A DNA stretch of 64,000 nt from Luidia sarsii (taxonomy: Eukaryota; Echinodermata; Asteroidea; Paxillosida; Luidiidae): NCBI GenBank assembly GCA_949987565.1, contig OX465109.1, positions 8,596,163-8,660,162 on the forward strand, given 5' to 3'. Within the stretch, counting starts at the first letter, position 1, and the number at the start of each line of letters is the position of its first letter. Of the stretch, positions 37,240 through 49,329 are shown piece by piece. The notes below the pieces were generated by a model. That model had not been told where the DNA came from, did not search any database, and saw only the letters and a list, made by a program, of their open reading frames with translations. The translations under genes and the position numbers were made by a program.

Positions 37240-40200
37240 GTAAGTTTTCGACCCAAAATCGGTTTTCCCAGATTTCTCTGAAAATTAATCGTCAGGTAGC
37301 TCAGAGCCCTGTGACATGGATCGGACGTTCAGTAGACCAGTTGAACTCATTTTTGGCCCCCTAAAAAAAACTTGATTTTTTGCCCAATTTCTGACACGTT
37401 CGACAGGTCCGCTCCTGTCAGAAATTTCAGTTTTCGACCCAAAATTAGTTTTCCCACATTTGTCTGAAAATTATTCCTCAGGTAGCTCTGAGCCCTCTGA
37501 CATGGATCGGACTTTCGGTAGACTAGTTGAACTCATTTTTAGCCCCCTCAAAAAAACTTGATTTTTGGCCCAATTTCTGACATGTTCGACAGGTCCGCTC
37601 CTGTCAGAAATTTCAGTTTTCGACCCAAAATCAGATTTCCCAGATTTGTCTGAAAATTATTCCTCAGGTAGCTCTGAGCCCTCTGACATGGATCGGACTT
37701 TCGGTAGACCAGTTGAACTCATTTTTGGCCCCCTAAAAAAAACTTGATTTTTTGCCCAATTTCTGACACGTTCGACAGGTCCGCTCCTGTCAGAAATTTC
37801 ACTTTTCGACCCAAAACTAGTTTTCCCACATTTGTCTGAAAATTATTCCTCAGGTAGCTCTGAGCCCTCTGACATGGATCGGACTTTCGGTAGACTAGTT
37901 GAACTCATTTTTAGCCCCCTCAAAAAACTAGATTTTTGGCCCAATTTCTGACATGTTCGACAGGTCCGCTCCTCTCAGGAATTTCAGTTTTCGACCCAAA
38001 ATCAGATTTCCCAGATTTCTCTGAAAATTATTCCTCAGCTAGCTCAGAGCCCTGTGACATGGATTGGACTTTCTGTAGACCAGTTGAACTAATTTTTAGC
38101 CCCCTCAAAAAAACTTGATTTTTGGCCCAATTTCTGACACGTTCGACAGGTCCGCTCCTGTCAGAAATTTCAGTTTTCGACCCAAAATTAGTTTTCCCAC
38201 ATTTGTCTGAAATTTAATCGTGAGGTACATGTAGCTCAGAGCCCTGTGACATGGATCGGACTTTCAGTAGACCAGTTGAACTATTTTTTGGCCCCCTCAA
38301 AAAAACTTGATTTTTGGCCCAATTTCTGACATGTTCGACAGGTCCGCTCCTGTCAGAAATTTCAGTTTTCGACCCAAAATTAGTTTTCCCACATTTTTCT
38401 GAAAATTATTCCTCAGGAAGCTGTGAGCCCTCTGACATGGATCGGACTTTCGGTAGACCAGTTGAACTCATTTTTGGCCCCCTCAAAAAAACTTGATTTT
38501 TTGCCCAATTTCTGACACGTTCGACAGGTCCGCTCCTGTCAGAAATTTCAGTTTTCGACCCAAAATTAGTTTTCCCACATTTGTGTGAAAATTATTCCTC
38601 AGGTAGCTCTGAGCCCTCTGACATGGATCGGACTTTCGGTAGACTAGTTGAACTCATTTTTAGCCCCCTCAAAAAAACTTGATTTTTGGCCCAATTTCTG
38701 ACATGTTCGACAGTCAGAAATTTCAGTTTTCGACCCAAAATCAGATTTCCCAGATTTGTCTGAAAATTATTCCTCAGGTAGCTCTGAGCCCTCTGACATG
38801 GATCGGACTTTCGGTAAACCAGTTGAACTCATTTTTGGCCCCCTAAAAAAAACTTGATTTTTTGCCCAATTTCTGACACGTTCGACAGGTCCGCTCCTGT
38901 CAGAAATTTCAGTTTTCGACCCAAAACTAGTTTTCCCACATTTGTCTGAAAATTATTCCTCAGGTAGCTCTGCGCCCTCTGACATGGATCGGACTTTCGG
39001 TAGACTAGTTGAACTCATTTTTAGCCCCCTCAAAAAACTTGATTTTTGGCCCAATTTCTGACATGTTCGACAGGTCCGCTCCTGTCAGGAATTTCAGTTT
39101 TCGACCCAAAATCAGATTTCCCAGATTTCTCTGAAAATTATTCCTCAGCTAGCTCAGAGCCCTGTGACATGGATTGGACTTTCTGTAGACCAGTTGAACT
39201 AATTTTTAGCCCCCTCAAAAAAACTTGATTTTTGGCCCAATTTCTGACACGTTCGACAGGTCCGCTCCTGTCAGAAATTTCAGTTTTCGACCCAAAATTA
39301 GTTTTCCCACATTTGTCTGAAATTTAATCGTGAGGTACATGTAGCTTAGAGCCCTGTGACATGGATCGGACTTTCAGTAGACCAGTTGAACTATTTTTTG
39401 GCCCCCTCAAAAAAACTTGATTTTTGGCCCAATTTCTGACATGTTCGACAGGTCCGCTCCTGTCAGAAATTTCATTTTTCGACCCAAAATCAGATTTCCC
39501 AGATTTGTCTGAAAATTATTACTCAGGTAGCTGTGAGCCCTCTGACATGGATCGGACTTTCGGTAGACCAGTTGAACTCATTTTTAGCCCCCTCAAAAAA
39601 ACTTGATTTTTGGCCCAATTTCTGACATGTTCGACAGGTCCGCTCCTGTCAGAAATTTCAGTTTTCGACCCAAAATCAGATTTCCCAGATTTCTCTGAAA
39701 ATTATTCCTCAGGTAGCTCAGAGCCCTGTGACATGGATTGGACTTTCGGTAGACCAGTTGAACTCATTTTTAGCCCCCTCAAAAAAACTTGATTTTTGGC
39801 CCAATTTCTGACATGTTCGACAGGTCCGCTCCTGTCAGGAATTTCAGTTTTCGACCCAAAATCAGATTTCCCAGATTTCTCTGAAAATTATTCCTCAGCT
39901 AGCTCAGAGCCCTGTGACATGGATTGGACTTTCTGTAGACCAGTTGAACTAATTTTTAGCCCCCTCAAAAAAACTTGATTTTTGGCCCAATTTCTGACAC
40001 GTTCGACAGGTCCGCTCCTGTCAGAAATTTCAGTTTTCGACCCAAAATTAGTTTTCCCACATTTGTCTGAAATTTAATCGTGAGGTACATGTAGCTCAGA
40101 GCCCTGTGACATGGATCGGACTTTCAGTAGACCAGTTGAACTATTTTTTGGCCCCCTCAAAAAAACTTGATTTTTGGCCCAATTTCTGACATGTTCGACA

Positions 40201-41649
40201 GGTCCGCTCCTGTCAGAAATTTCAGTTTTCGACCCAAAATTTGTTTTCCCAGATTTCTCTGAAAATTATTACTCAGGTTGCTCTGAGCCCTCTGACATGG
40301 ATCGGACTTTCGGTAGACCAGTTGAACTCATTTTTAGCCCCCTAAAAAAAACTTGATTTTTTGCCCAATTTCTGACATGTTCGACAGGTCCGCTCCTGTC
40401 AGAAATTTCAGTTTTCGACCCAAAATCAGATTTCCCAGATTTCCCTGAAAATTATTCCTCAGGTAGCTCAGAGCCCTGTGACATGGATTGGACTTTCGGT
40501 AGACCAGTTGAACTCATTTTTAGCCCCCTCAAAAAAACTTGATTTTTGGCCCAATTTCTGACACGTTCGACAGGTCCGCTCCTGTCAGAAATTTCAGTTT
40601 TCGACCCAAAATTAGTTTTCCCACACTTGTCTGAAAATTAATCGTGAGGTAGCTCAGAGCCCTGTGACATGGATCGGACTTTCAGTAGACCAGTTGAACT
40701 ATTTTTTGGCCCCCTCAAAAAAACTTGATTTTTGGCCCAATTTCTGACATGTTCGACAGGTCCGCTCCTGTCAGAAATTTCATTTTTCGACCCAAAATCA
40801 GATTTCCCAGATTTGTCTGAAAATTATTACTCAGGTAGCTGTGAGCCCTCTGACATGGATCGGACTTTCGGTAGACCAGTTGAACTCATTTTTAGCCCCC
40901 TCAAAAAAACTTGATTTTTGGCCCAATTTCTGACATGTTCGACAGGTCCGCTCCTGTCAGAAATTTCAGTTTTCGACCCAAAATCAGATTTCCCAGATTT
41001 CCCAGATTTCTCTGAAAATTATTCCTCAGGTAGCTCAGAGCCCTGTGACATGGATTGGACTTTCGGTAGACCAGTTGAACTCATTTTTAGCCCCCTCAAA
41101 AAAACTTGATTTTTGGCCCAATTTCTGACATGTTCGACAGGTCCGCTCCTGTCAGAAATTTCATTTTTCGACCCAAAATCAGATTTCCCAGATTTCTCTG
41201 AAAATTATTCCTCAGGTAGCTCAGAGCCCTGTGACATGGATTCGACTTTCGGTAGACCAGTTGAACTCATTTTTTGCCCCCTCAAAAAAACTTGATTTTT
41301 GGCCCAATTTCTGACACGTTCGACAGGTCCGCTCCTGTCAGAAATTTCAGTTTTCGACCCAAAATTAGTTTTCCCACACTTGTCTGAAAATTAATCGTGA
41401 GGTAGTTCAGAGCCCTGTGACATGGATCGGACTTTCAGTAGACCAGTTGAACTATTTTTTGGCCCCCTCAAAAAAACTTGATTTTTGGCCCAATTTCTGA
41501 CATGTTCGACAGGTCCGCTCCTGTCAGAAATTTCAGTTTTCGACCCAAAATTAGTTTTCCCAGATTTGTCTGAAAATTAATCGTGAGGTAGCTCAGAGCC
41601 CTCTGACATGGATCGGACTTTCGGTAGACCAGTTGAACTCATGTTTGGC

Positions 41650-44229
41650 CCCCTCAAAAAAACTTGATTTTTGGCCCAATTTCTGACACGTTCGACAGGT
41701 CCGCTCCTGTCAGAAATTTCAGTTTTCGACCCAAAATTAGTTTTCCCACACTTGTCTGAAAATTAATCGTGAGGTAGCTCAGAGCCCTGTGACATGGATC
41801 GGACTTTCAGTAGACCAGTTGAACTATTTTTTGGCCCCCTCAAAAAAACTTGATTTTTGGCCCAATTTCTGACATGTTCGACAGGTCCGCTCCTGTCAGA
41901 AATTTCAGTTTTCGACCCAAAATTAGTTTCCCCAGATTTGTCTGAAAATTAATCGTGAGGTAGCTCAGAGCCCTCTGACATGGATCGGACTTTCGGTAGA
42001 CCAGTTGAACTCATGTTTGGCCCCCTCAAAAAAACTTGATTTTTGGCCCAATTTCTGACATGTTCGACAGGTCCGCTCCTGTCAGAAATTTCAGTTTTCG
42101 ACCCAAAATTAGTTTTCCCACATTTGTGTGAAAAATATTCCTCAGGTACATGAAGCTCAGAGCCCTGTGACATGGATTCGACTTTCGGTAGACCAGTTGA
42201 ACTCATTTTTTGCCCCCTCAAAAAAACTTGATTTTTGGCCCAATTTCTGACACGTTCGACAGGTCCGCTCCTGTCAGAAATTTCAGTTTTCGACCCAAAA
42301 TTAGTTTTCCCACACTTGTCTGAAAATTAATCGTGAGGTAGCTCAGAGCCCTGTGACATGGATCGGACTTTCAGTAGACCAGTTGAACTATTTTTTGGCC
42401 CCCTCAAAAAAACTTGATTTTTGGCCCAATTTCTGACATGTTCGACAGGTCCGCTCCTGTCAGAAATTTCAGTTTTCGACCCAAAATTAGTTTTCCCAGA
42501 TTTGTCTGAAAATTAATCGTGAGGTAGCTCAGAGCCCTCTGACATGGATCGGACTTTCGGTAGACCAGTTGAACTCATGTTTGGCCCCCTCAAAAAAACT
42601 TGATTTTTGGCCCAATTTCTGACATGTTCGACAGGTCCGCTCCTGTCAGAAATTTCAGTTTTCGACCCAAAATTAGTTTTCCCAGATTTGTCTGAAAATT
42701 AATCGTGAGGTAGCTCAGAGCCCTCTGACATGGATCGGACTTTCGGTAGACCAGTTGAACTCATGTTTGGCCCCCTCAAAAAAACTTGATTTTTGGCCCA
42801 ATTTCTGACATGTTCGACAGGTCCGCTCCTGTCAGAAATTTCATTTTTCGACCCAAAATCAGATTTCCCAGATTTCTCTGAAAATTATTCCTCAGGTTGC
42901 TCTGAGCCCTCTGACATGGATCGGACTTTCGGTAGACCAGTTGAACTAATTTTTAGCCCCCTCAAAAAAACTGGATTTTTGGCCCAATTTCTGACATGTT
43001 CGACAGGTCCGCTCCTGTCAGAAATTTCATTTTTCGACCCAAAATCAGATTTCCCAGATTTCTCTGAAAATTATTACTCAGGTAGCTGTGAGCCCTCTGA
43101 CATGGATCGGACTTTCGGTAGACCAGTTGAACTCATTTTTAGCCCCCTCAAAAAAACTTGATTTTTGGCCCAATTTCTGACATGTTCGACAGGTCCGCTC
43201 CTGTCAGAAATTTCAGTTTTCGACCCAAAATTAGTTTTCCCATATTTGTCTGAAAATTATTCCTCAGGTAGCTCTGAGCCCTCTGACATGGATCGGACTT
43301 TCGGTAGACTAGTTGAACTCATTTTTAGCCCCCTCAAAAAAACTTGATTTTTGGCCCAATTTCTGACATGTTCGACAGGTCCGCTCCTGTCAGGAATTTC
43401 AGTTTTCGACCCAAAATCAGATTTCCCAGATTTCTCTGAAAATTATTCCTCAGGTAGCTGTGAGCCCTCTGACATGGATCGGACTTTCGGTAGACCAGTT
43501 GAACTCATTTTTAGCCCCCTCAAAAAAAATTGATTTTTGGGCCAATTTCTGACATGTTGGACAGGTCCGCTCCTGTCAGAAATTTCAGTTTTCGACCCAA
43601 AATTTGTTTTCCCAGATTTGTCTGAAAATTATTCCTCAGGTAGCTCTGAGCCCTCTGACATGGATCGGACTTTCGGTAGACCAGTTCAACTCATTTTTGG
43701 CCCCCTCAAAAAAACTTGATTTTTTGCCCAATTTCTGACACGTTCGACAGGTCCGCTCCTGTCAGAAATTTCAGTTTTCGACCCAAAATTTGTTTTCCCA
43801 GATTTGTCTGAAAATTATTCCTCAGGTAGCTCTGAGCCCTCTGACATGGATCGGACTTTCGGTAGACCAGTTGAACTCATTTTTGGCCCCCTCAAAAAAA
43901 CTTGATTTTTTGCCCAATTTCTGACACGTTCGACAGGTCCGCTCCTGTCAGAAATTTCATTTTTCGACCCAAAATCAGATTTCCCAGATTTCTCTGAAAA
44001 TTATTCCTCAGGTAGCTGTGAGCCCTCTGACATGGATCGGACTTTCGGTAGACCAGTTGAACTCATTTTTAGCCCCCTCAAAAAAACTTGATTTTTTGCC
44101 CAATTTCTGACACGTTCGACAGGTCCGCTCCTGTTAGAAATTTCAGTTTTCGACCCAAAATTAGTTTTCCCACATTTGTGTGAAAATTATTCCTCAGGTA
44201 CATGTAGCTCAGAGCCCTGTGACATGGAT
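41650..44229 (+). repeat. Higher-order duplication A, copy 1
   Basis: Reads the same as 46510-49089 wherever I compared them, including private variants such as TTAGTTTCCCCAG and CTGTTAGAAATTTC. Offset 4860 bp (26 units plus small insertions). The two copies diverge in subtype outside these limits. Confidence 0.8.
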
Positions 44230-46509
44230 TCGACTTTCGGTAGACCAGTTGAACTCATTTTTTGCCCCCTCAAAAAAACTTGATTTTTGGCCCAATTTCT
44301 GACACGTTCGACAGGTCCGCTCCTGTCAGAAATTTCAGTTTTCGACCCAAAATTAGTTTTCCCACACTTGTCTGAAAATTAATCGTGAGGTAGCTCAGAG
44401 CCCTGTGACATGGATCGGACTTTCAGTAGACCAGTTAAACTATTTTTTGGCCCCCTCAAAAAAACTTGATTTTTGGCCCAATTTCTGACATGTTCGACAG
44501 GTCCGCTCCTGTCAGAAATTTCAGTTTTCGACCCAAAATTAGTTTTCCCAGATTTGTCTGAAAATTAATCGTGAGGTAGCTCAGAGCCCTCTGACATGGA
44601 TCGGACTTTCGGTAGACCAGTTGAACTCATTTTTAGCCCCCTCAAAAAAACTTGATTTTTTGCCCAATTTCTGACACGTTCGACAGGTCCGCTCCTGTTA
44701 GAAATTTCAGTTTTCGACCCAAAATTAGTTTTCCCACATTTGTGTGAAAATTATTCCTCAGGTACATGTAGCTCAGAGCCCTGTGACATGGATTCGACTT
44801 TCGGTAGACCAGTTGAACTCATTTTTTGCCCCCTCAAAAAAACTTGATTTTTGGCCCAATTTCTGACATGTTCGACAGGTCCGCTCCTGTCAGAAATTTC
44901 AGTTTTCGACCCAAAATTAGTTTTCCCAGATTTGTCTGAAAATTAATCGTGAGGTAGCTCAGAGCCCTCTGACATGGATCGGACTTTCGGTAGACCAGTT
45001 GAACTCATGTTTGGCCCCCTCAAAAAAACTTGATTTTTGGCCCAATTTCTGACATGTTCGACAGGTCCGCTCCTGTCAGAAATTTCAGTTTTCGACCCAA
45101 AATTAGTTTTCCCACATTTGTGTGAAAATTATTCCTCAGGTACATGAAGCTCAGAGCCCTGTGACATGGATTCGACTTTCGGTAGACCAGTTGAACTCAT
45201 TTTTTGCCCCCTCAAAAAAACTTGATTTTTGGCCCAATTTCTGACACGTTCGACAGGTCCGCTCCTGTCAGAAATTTCAGTTTTCGACCCAAAATTAGTT
45301 TTCCCACACTTGTCTGAAAATTAATCGTGAGGTAGTTCAGAGCCCTGTGACATGGATCGGACTTTCAGTAGACCAGTTGAACTATTTTTTGGCCCCCTCA
45401 AAAAAACTTGATTTTTGGCCCAATTTCTGACATGTTCGACAGGTCCGCTCCTGTCAGAAATTTCAGTTTTCGACCCAAAATTAGTTTTCCCAGATTTGTC
45501 TGAAAATTAATCGTGAGGTAGCTCAGAGCCCTCTGACATGGATCGGACTTTCGGTAGACCAGTTGAACTCATGTTTGGCCCCCTCAAAAAAACTTGATTT
45601 TTGGCCCAATTTCTGACATGTTCGACAGGTCCGCTCCTGTCAGAAATTTCAGTTTTCGACCCAAAATTAGTTTTCCCAGATTTGTCTGAAAATTAATCGT
45701 GAGGTAGCTCAGAGCCCTCTGACATGGATCGGACTTTCGGTAGACCAGTTGAACTCATTTTTGGCCCCCTCAAAAAAACTTGATTTTTGGCCCAATTTCT
45801 GACATGTTCGACAGGTCCGCTCCTGTCAGAAATTTCATTTTTCGACCCAAAATCAGATTTCCCAGATTTCTCTGAAAATTATTCCTCAGGTTGCTCTGAG
45901 CCCTCTGACATGGATCGGACTTTCGGTAGACCAGTTGAACTAATTTTTAGCCCCCTCAAAAAAACTGGATTTTTGGCCCAATTTCTGACATGTTCGACAG
46001 GTCCGCTCCTGTCAGAAATTTCATTTTTCGACCCAAAATCAGATTTCCCAGATTTGTCTGAAAATTATTCCTCAGGTAGCTCTGAGCCCTCTGACATGGA
46101 TCGGACTTTCGGTAGACCAGTTGAACTCATTTTTGGCCCCCTCAAAAAAACTTGATTTTTTGCCCAATTTCTGACACGTTCGACAGGTCCGCTCCTGTCA
46201 GAAATTTCAGTTTTCGACCCAAAATTAGTTTTCCAATATTTGTCTGAAAATTATTCCTCAGGTAGCTCTGAGCCCTCTGACATGGATCGGACTTTCGGTA
46301 GACTAGTTGAACTCATTTTTAGCCCCCTCAAAAAAACTTGATTTTTGGCCCAATTTCTGACATGTTCGACAGGTCCGCTCCTGTCAGGAATTTCAGTTTT
46401 CGACCCAAAATCAGATTTCCCAGATTTCTCTGAAAATTATTCCTCAGGTAGCTCAGAGCCCTGTGACATGGATTGGACTTTCTGTAGACCAGTTGAACTA
46501 ATTTTTAGC

Positions 46510-49089
46510 CCCCTCAAAAAAACTTGATTTTTGGCCCAATTTCTGACACGTTCGACAGGTCCGCTCCTGTCAGAAATTTCAGTTTTCGACCCAAAATTAG
46601 TTTTCCCACACTTGTCTGAAAATTAATCGTGAGGTAGCTCAGAGCCCTGTGACATGGATCGGACTTTCAGTAGACCAGTTGAACTATTTTTTGGCCCCCT
46701 CAAAAAAACTTGATTTTTGGCCCAATTTCTGACATGTTCGACAGGTCCGCTCCTGTCAGAAATTTCAGTTTTCGACCCAAAATTAGTTTCCCCAGATTTG
46801 TCTGAAAATTAATCGTGAGGTAGCTCAGAGCCCTCTGACATGGATCGGACTTTCGGTAGACCAGTTGAACTCATGTTTGGCCCCCTCAAAAAAACTTGAT
46901 TTTTGGCCCAATTTCTGACATGTTCGACAGGTCCGCTCCTGTCAGAAATTTCAGTTTTCGACCCAAAATTAGTTTTCCCACATTTGTGTGAAAAATATTC
47001 CTCAGGTACATGAAGCTCAGAGCCCTGTGACATGGATTCGACTTTCGGTAGACCAGTTGAACTCATTTTTTGCCCCCTCAAAAAAACTTGATTTTTGGCC
47101 CAATTTCTGACACGTTCGACAGGTCCGCTCCTGTCAGAAATTTCAGTTTTCGACCCAAAATTAGTTTTCCCACACTTGTCTGAAAATTAATCGTGAGGTA
47201 GCTCAGAGCCCTGTGACATGGATCGGACTTTCAGTAGACCAGTTGAACTATTTTTTGGCCCCCTCAAAAAAACTTGATTTTTGGCCCAATTTCTGACATG
47301 TTCGACAGGTCCGCTCCTGTCAGAAATTTCAGTTTTCGACCCAAAATTAGTTTTCCCAGATTTGTCTGAAAATTAATCGTGAGGTAGCTCAGAGCCCTCT
47401 GACATGGATCGGACTTTCGGTAGACCAGTTGAACTCATGTTTGGCCCCCTCAAAAAAACTTGATTTTTGGCCCAATTTCTGACATGTTCGACAGGTCCGC
47501 TCCTGTCAGAAATTTCAGTTTTCGACCCAAAATTAGTTTTCCCAGATTTGTCTGAAAATTAATCGTGAGGTAGCTCAGAGCCCTCTGACATGGATCGGAC
47601 TTTCGGTAGACCAGTTGAACTCATGTTTGGCCCCCTCAAAAAAACTTGATTTTTGGCCCAATTTCTGACATGTTCGACAGGTCCGCTCCTGTCAGAAATT
47701 TCATTTTTCGACCCAAAATCAGATTTCCCAGATTTCTCTGAAAATTATTCCTCAGGTTGCTCTGAGCCCTCTGACATGGATCGGACTTTCGGTAGACCAG
47801 TTGAACTAATTTTTAGCCCCCTCAAAAAAACTGGATTTTTGGCCCAATTTCTGACATGTTCGACAGGTCCGCTCCTGTCAGAAATTTCATTTTTCGACCC
47901 AAAATCAGATTTCCCAGATTTCTCTGAAAATTATTACTCAGGTAGCTGTGAGCCCTCTGACATGGATCGGACTTTCGGTAGACCAGTTGAACTCATTTTT
48001 AGCCCCCTCAAAAAAACTTGATTTTTGGCCCAATTTCTGACATGTTCGACAGGTCCGCTCCTGTCAGAAATTTCAGTTTTCGACCCAAAATTAGTTTTCC
48101 CATATTTGTCTGAAAATTATTCCTCAGGTAGCTCTGAGCCCTCTGACATGGATCGGACTTTCGGTAGACTAGTTGAACTCATTTTTAGCCCCCTCAAAAA
48201 AACTTGATTTTTGGCCCAATTTCTGACATGTTCGACAGGTCCGCTCCTGTCAGGAATTTCAGTTTTCGACCCAAAATCAGATTTCCCAGATTTCTCTGAA
48301 AATTATTCCTCAGGTAGCTGTGAGCCCTCTGACATGGATCGGACTTTCGGTAGACCAGTTGAACTCATTTTTAGCCCCCTCAAAAAAAATTGATTTTTGG
48401 GCCAATTTCTGACATGTTGGACAGGTCCGCTCCTGTCAGAAATTTCAGTTTTCGACCCAAAATTTGTTTTCCCAGATTTGTCTGAAAATTATTCCTCAGG
48501 TAGCTCTGAGCCCTCTGACATGGATCGGACTTTCGGTAGACCAGTTCAACTCATTTTTGGCCCCCTCAAAAAAACTTGATTTTTTGCCCAATTTCTGACA
48601 CGTTCGACAGGTCCGCTCCTGTCAGAAATTTCAGTTTTCGACCCAAAATTTGTTTTCCCAGATTTGTCTGAAAATTATTCCTCAGGTAGCTCTGAGCCCT
48701 CTGACATGGATCGGACTTTCGGTAGACCAGTTGAACTCATTTTTGGCCCCCTCAAAAAAACTTGATTTTTTGCCCAATTTCTGACACGTTCGACAGGTCC
48801 GCTCCTGTCAGAAATTTCATTTTTCGACCCAAAATCAGATTTCCCAGATTTCTCTGAAAATTATTCCTCAGGTAGCTGTGAGCCCTCTGACATGGATCGG
48901 ACTTTCGGTAGACCAGTTGAACTCATTTTTAGCCCCCTCAAAAAAACTTGATTTTTTGCCCAATTTCTGACACGTTCGACAGGTCCGCTCCTGTTAGAAA
49001 TTTCAGTTTTCGACCCAAAATTAGTTTTCCCACATTTGTGTGAAAATTATTCCTCAGGTACATGTAGCTCAGAGCCCTGTGACATGGAT
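46510..49089 (+). repeat. Higher-order duplication A, copy 2
   Basis: Partner of 41650-44229. The right limit is set where one copy continues GGATTCGACTTTCGG and the other GGATCGGACTTTCAG. Confidence 0.8.
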
Positions 49090-49329
49090 CGGACTTTCAG
49101 TAGACCAGTTGAACTATTTTTTGGCCCCCTCAAAAAAACTTGATTTTTGGCCCAATTTCTGACATGTTCGACAGGTCCGCTCCTGTCAGAAATTTCAGTT
49201 TTCGACCCAAAATTAGTTTTCCCATATTTGTCTGAAAATTATTCCTCAGGTAGCTCTGAGCCCTCTGACATGGATCGGACTTTCGGTAGACTAGTTGAAC
49301 TCATTTTTAGCCCCCTCAAAAAAACTTGA

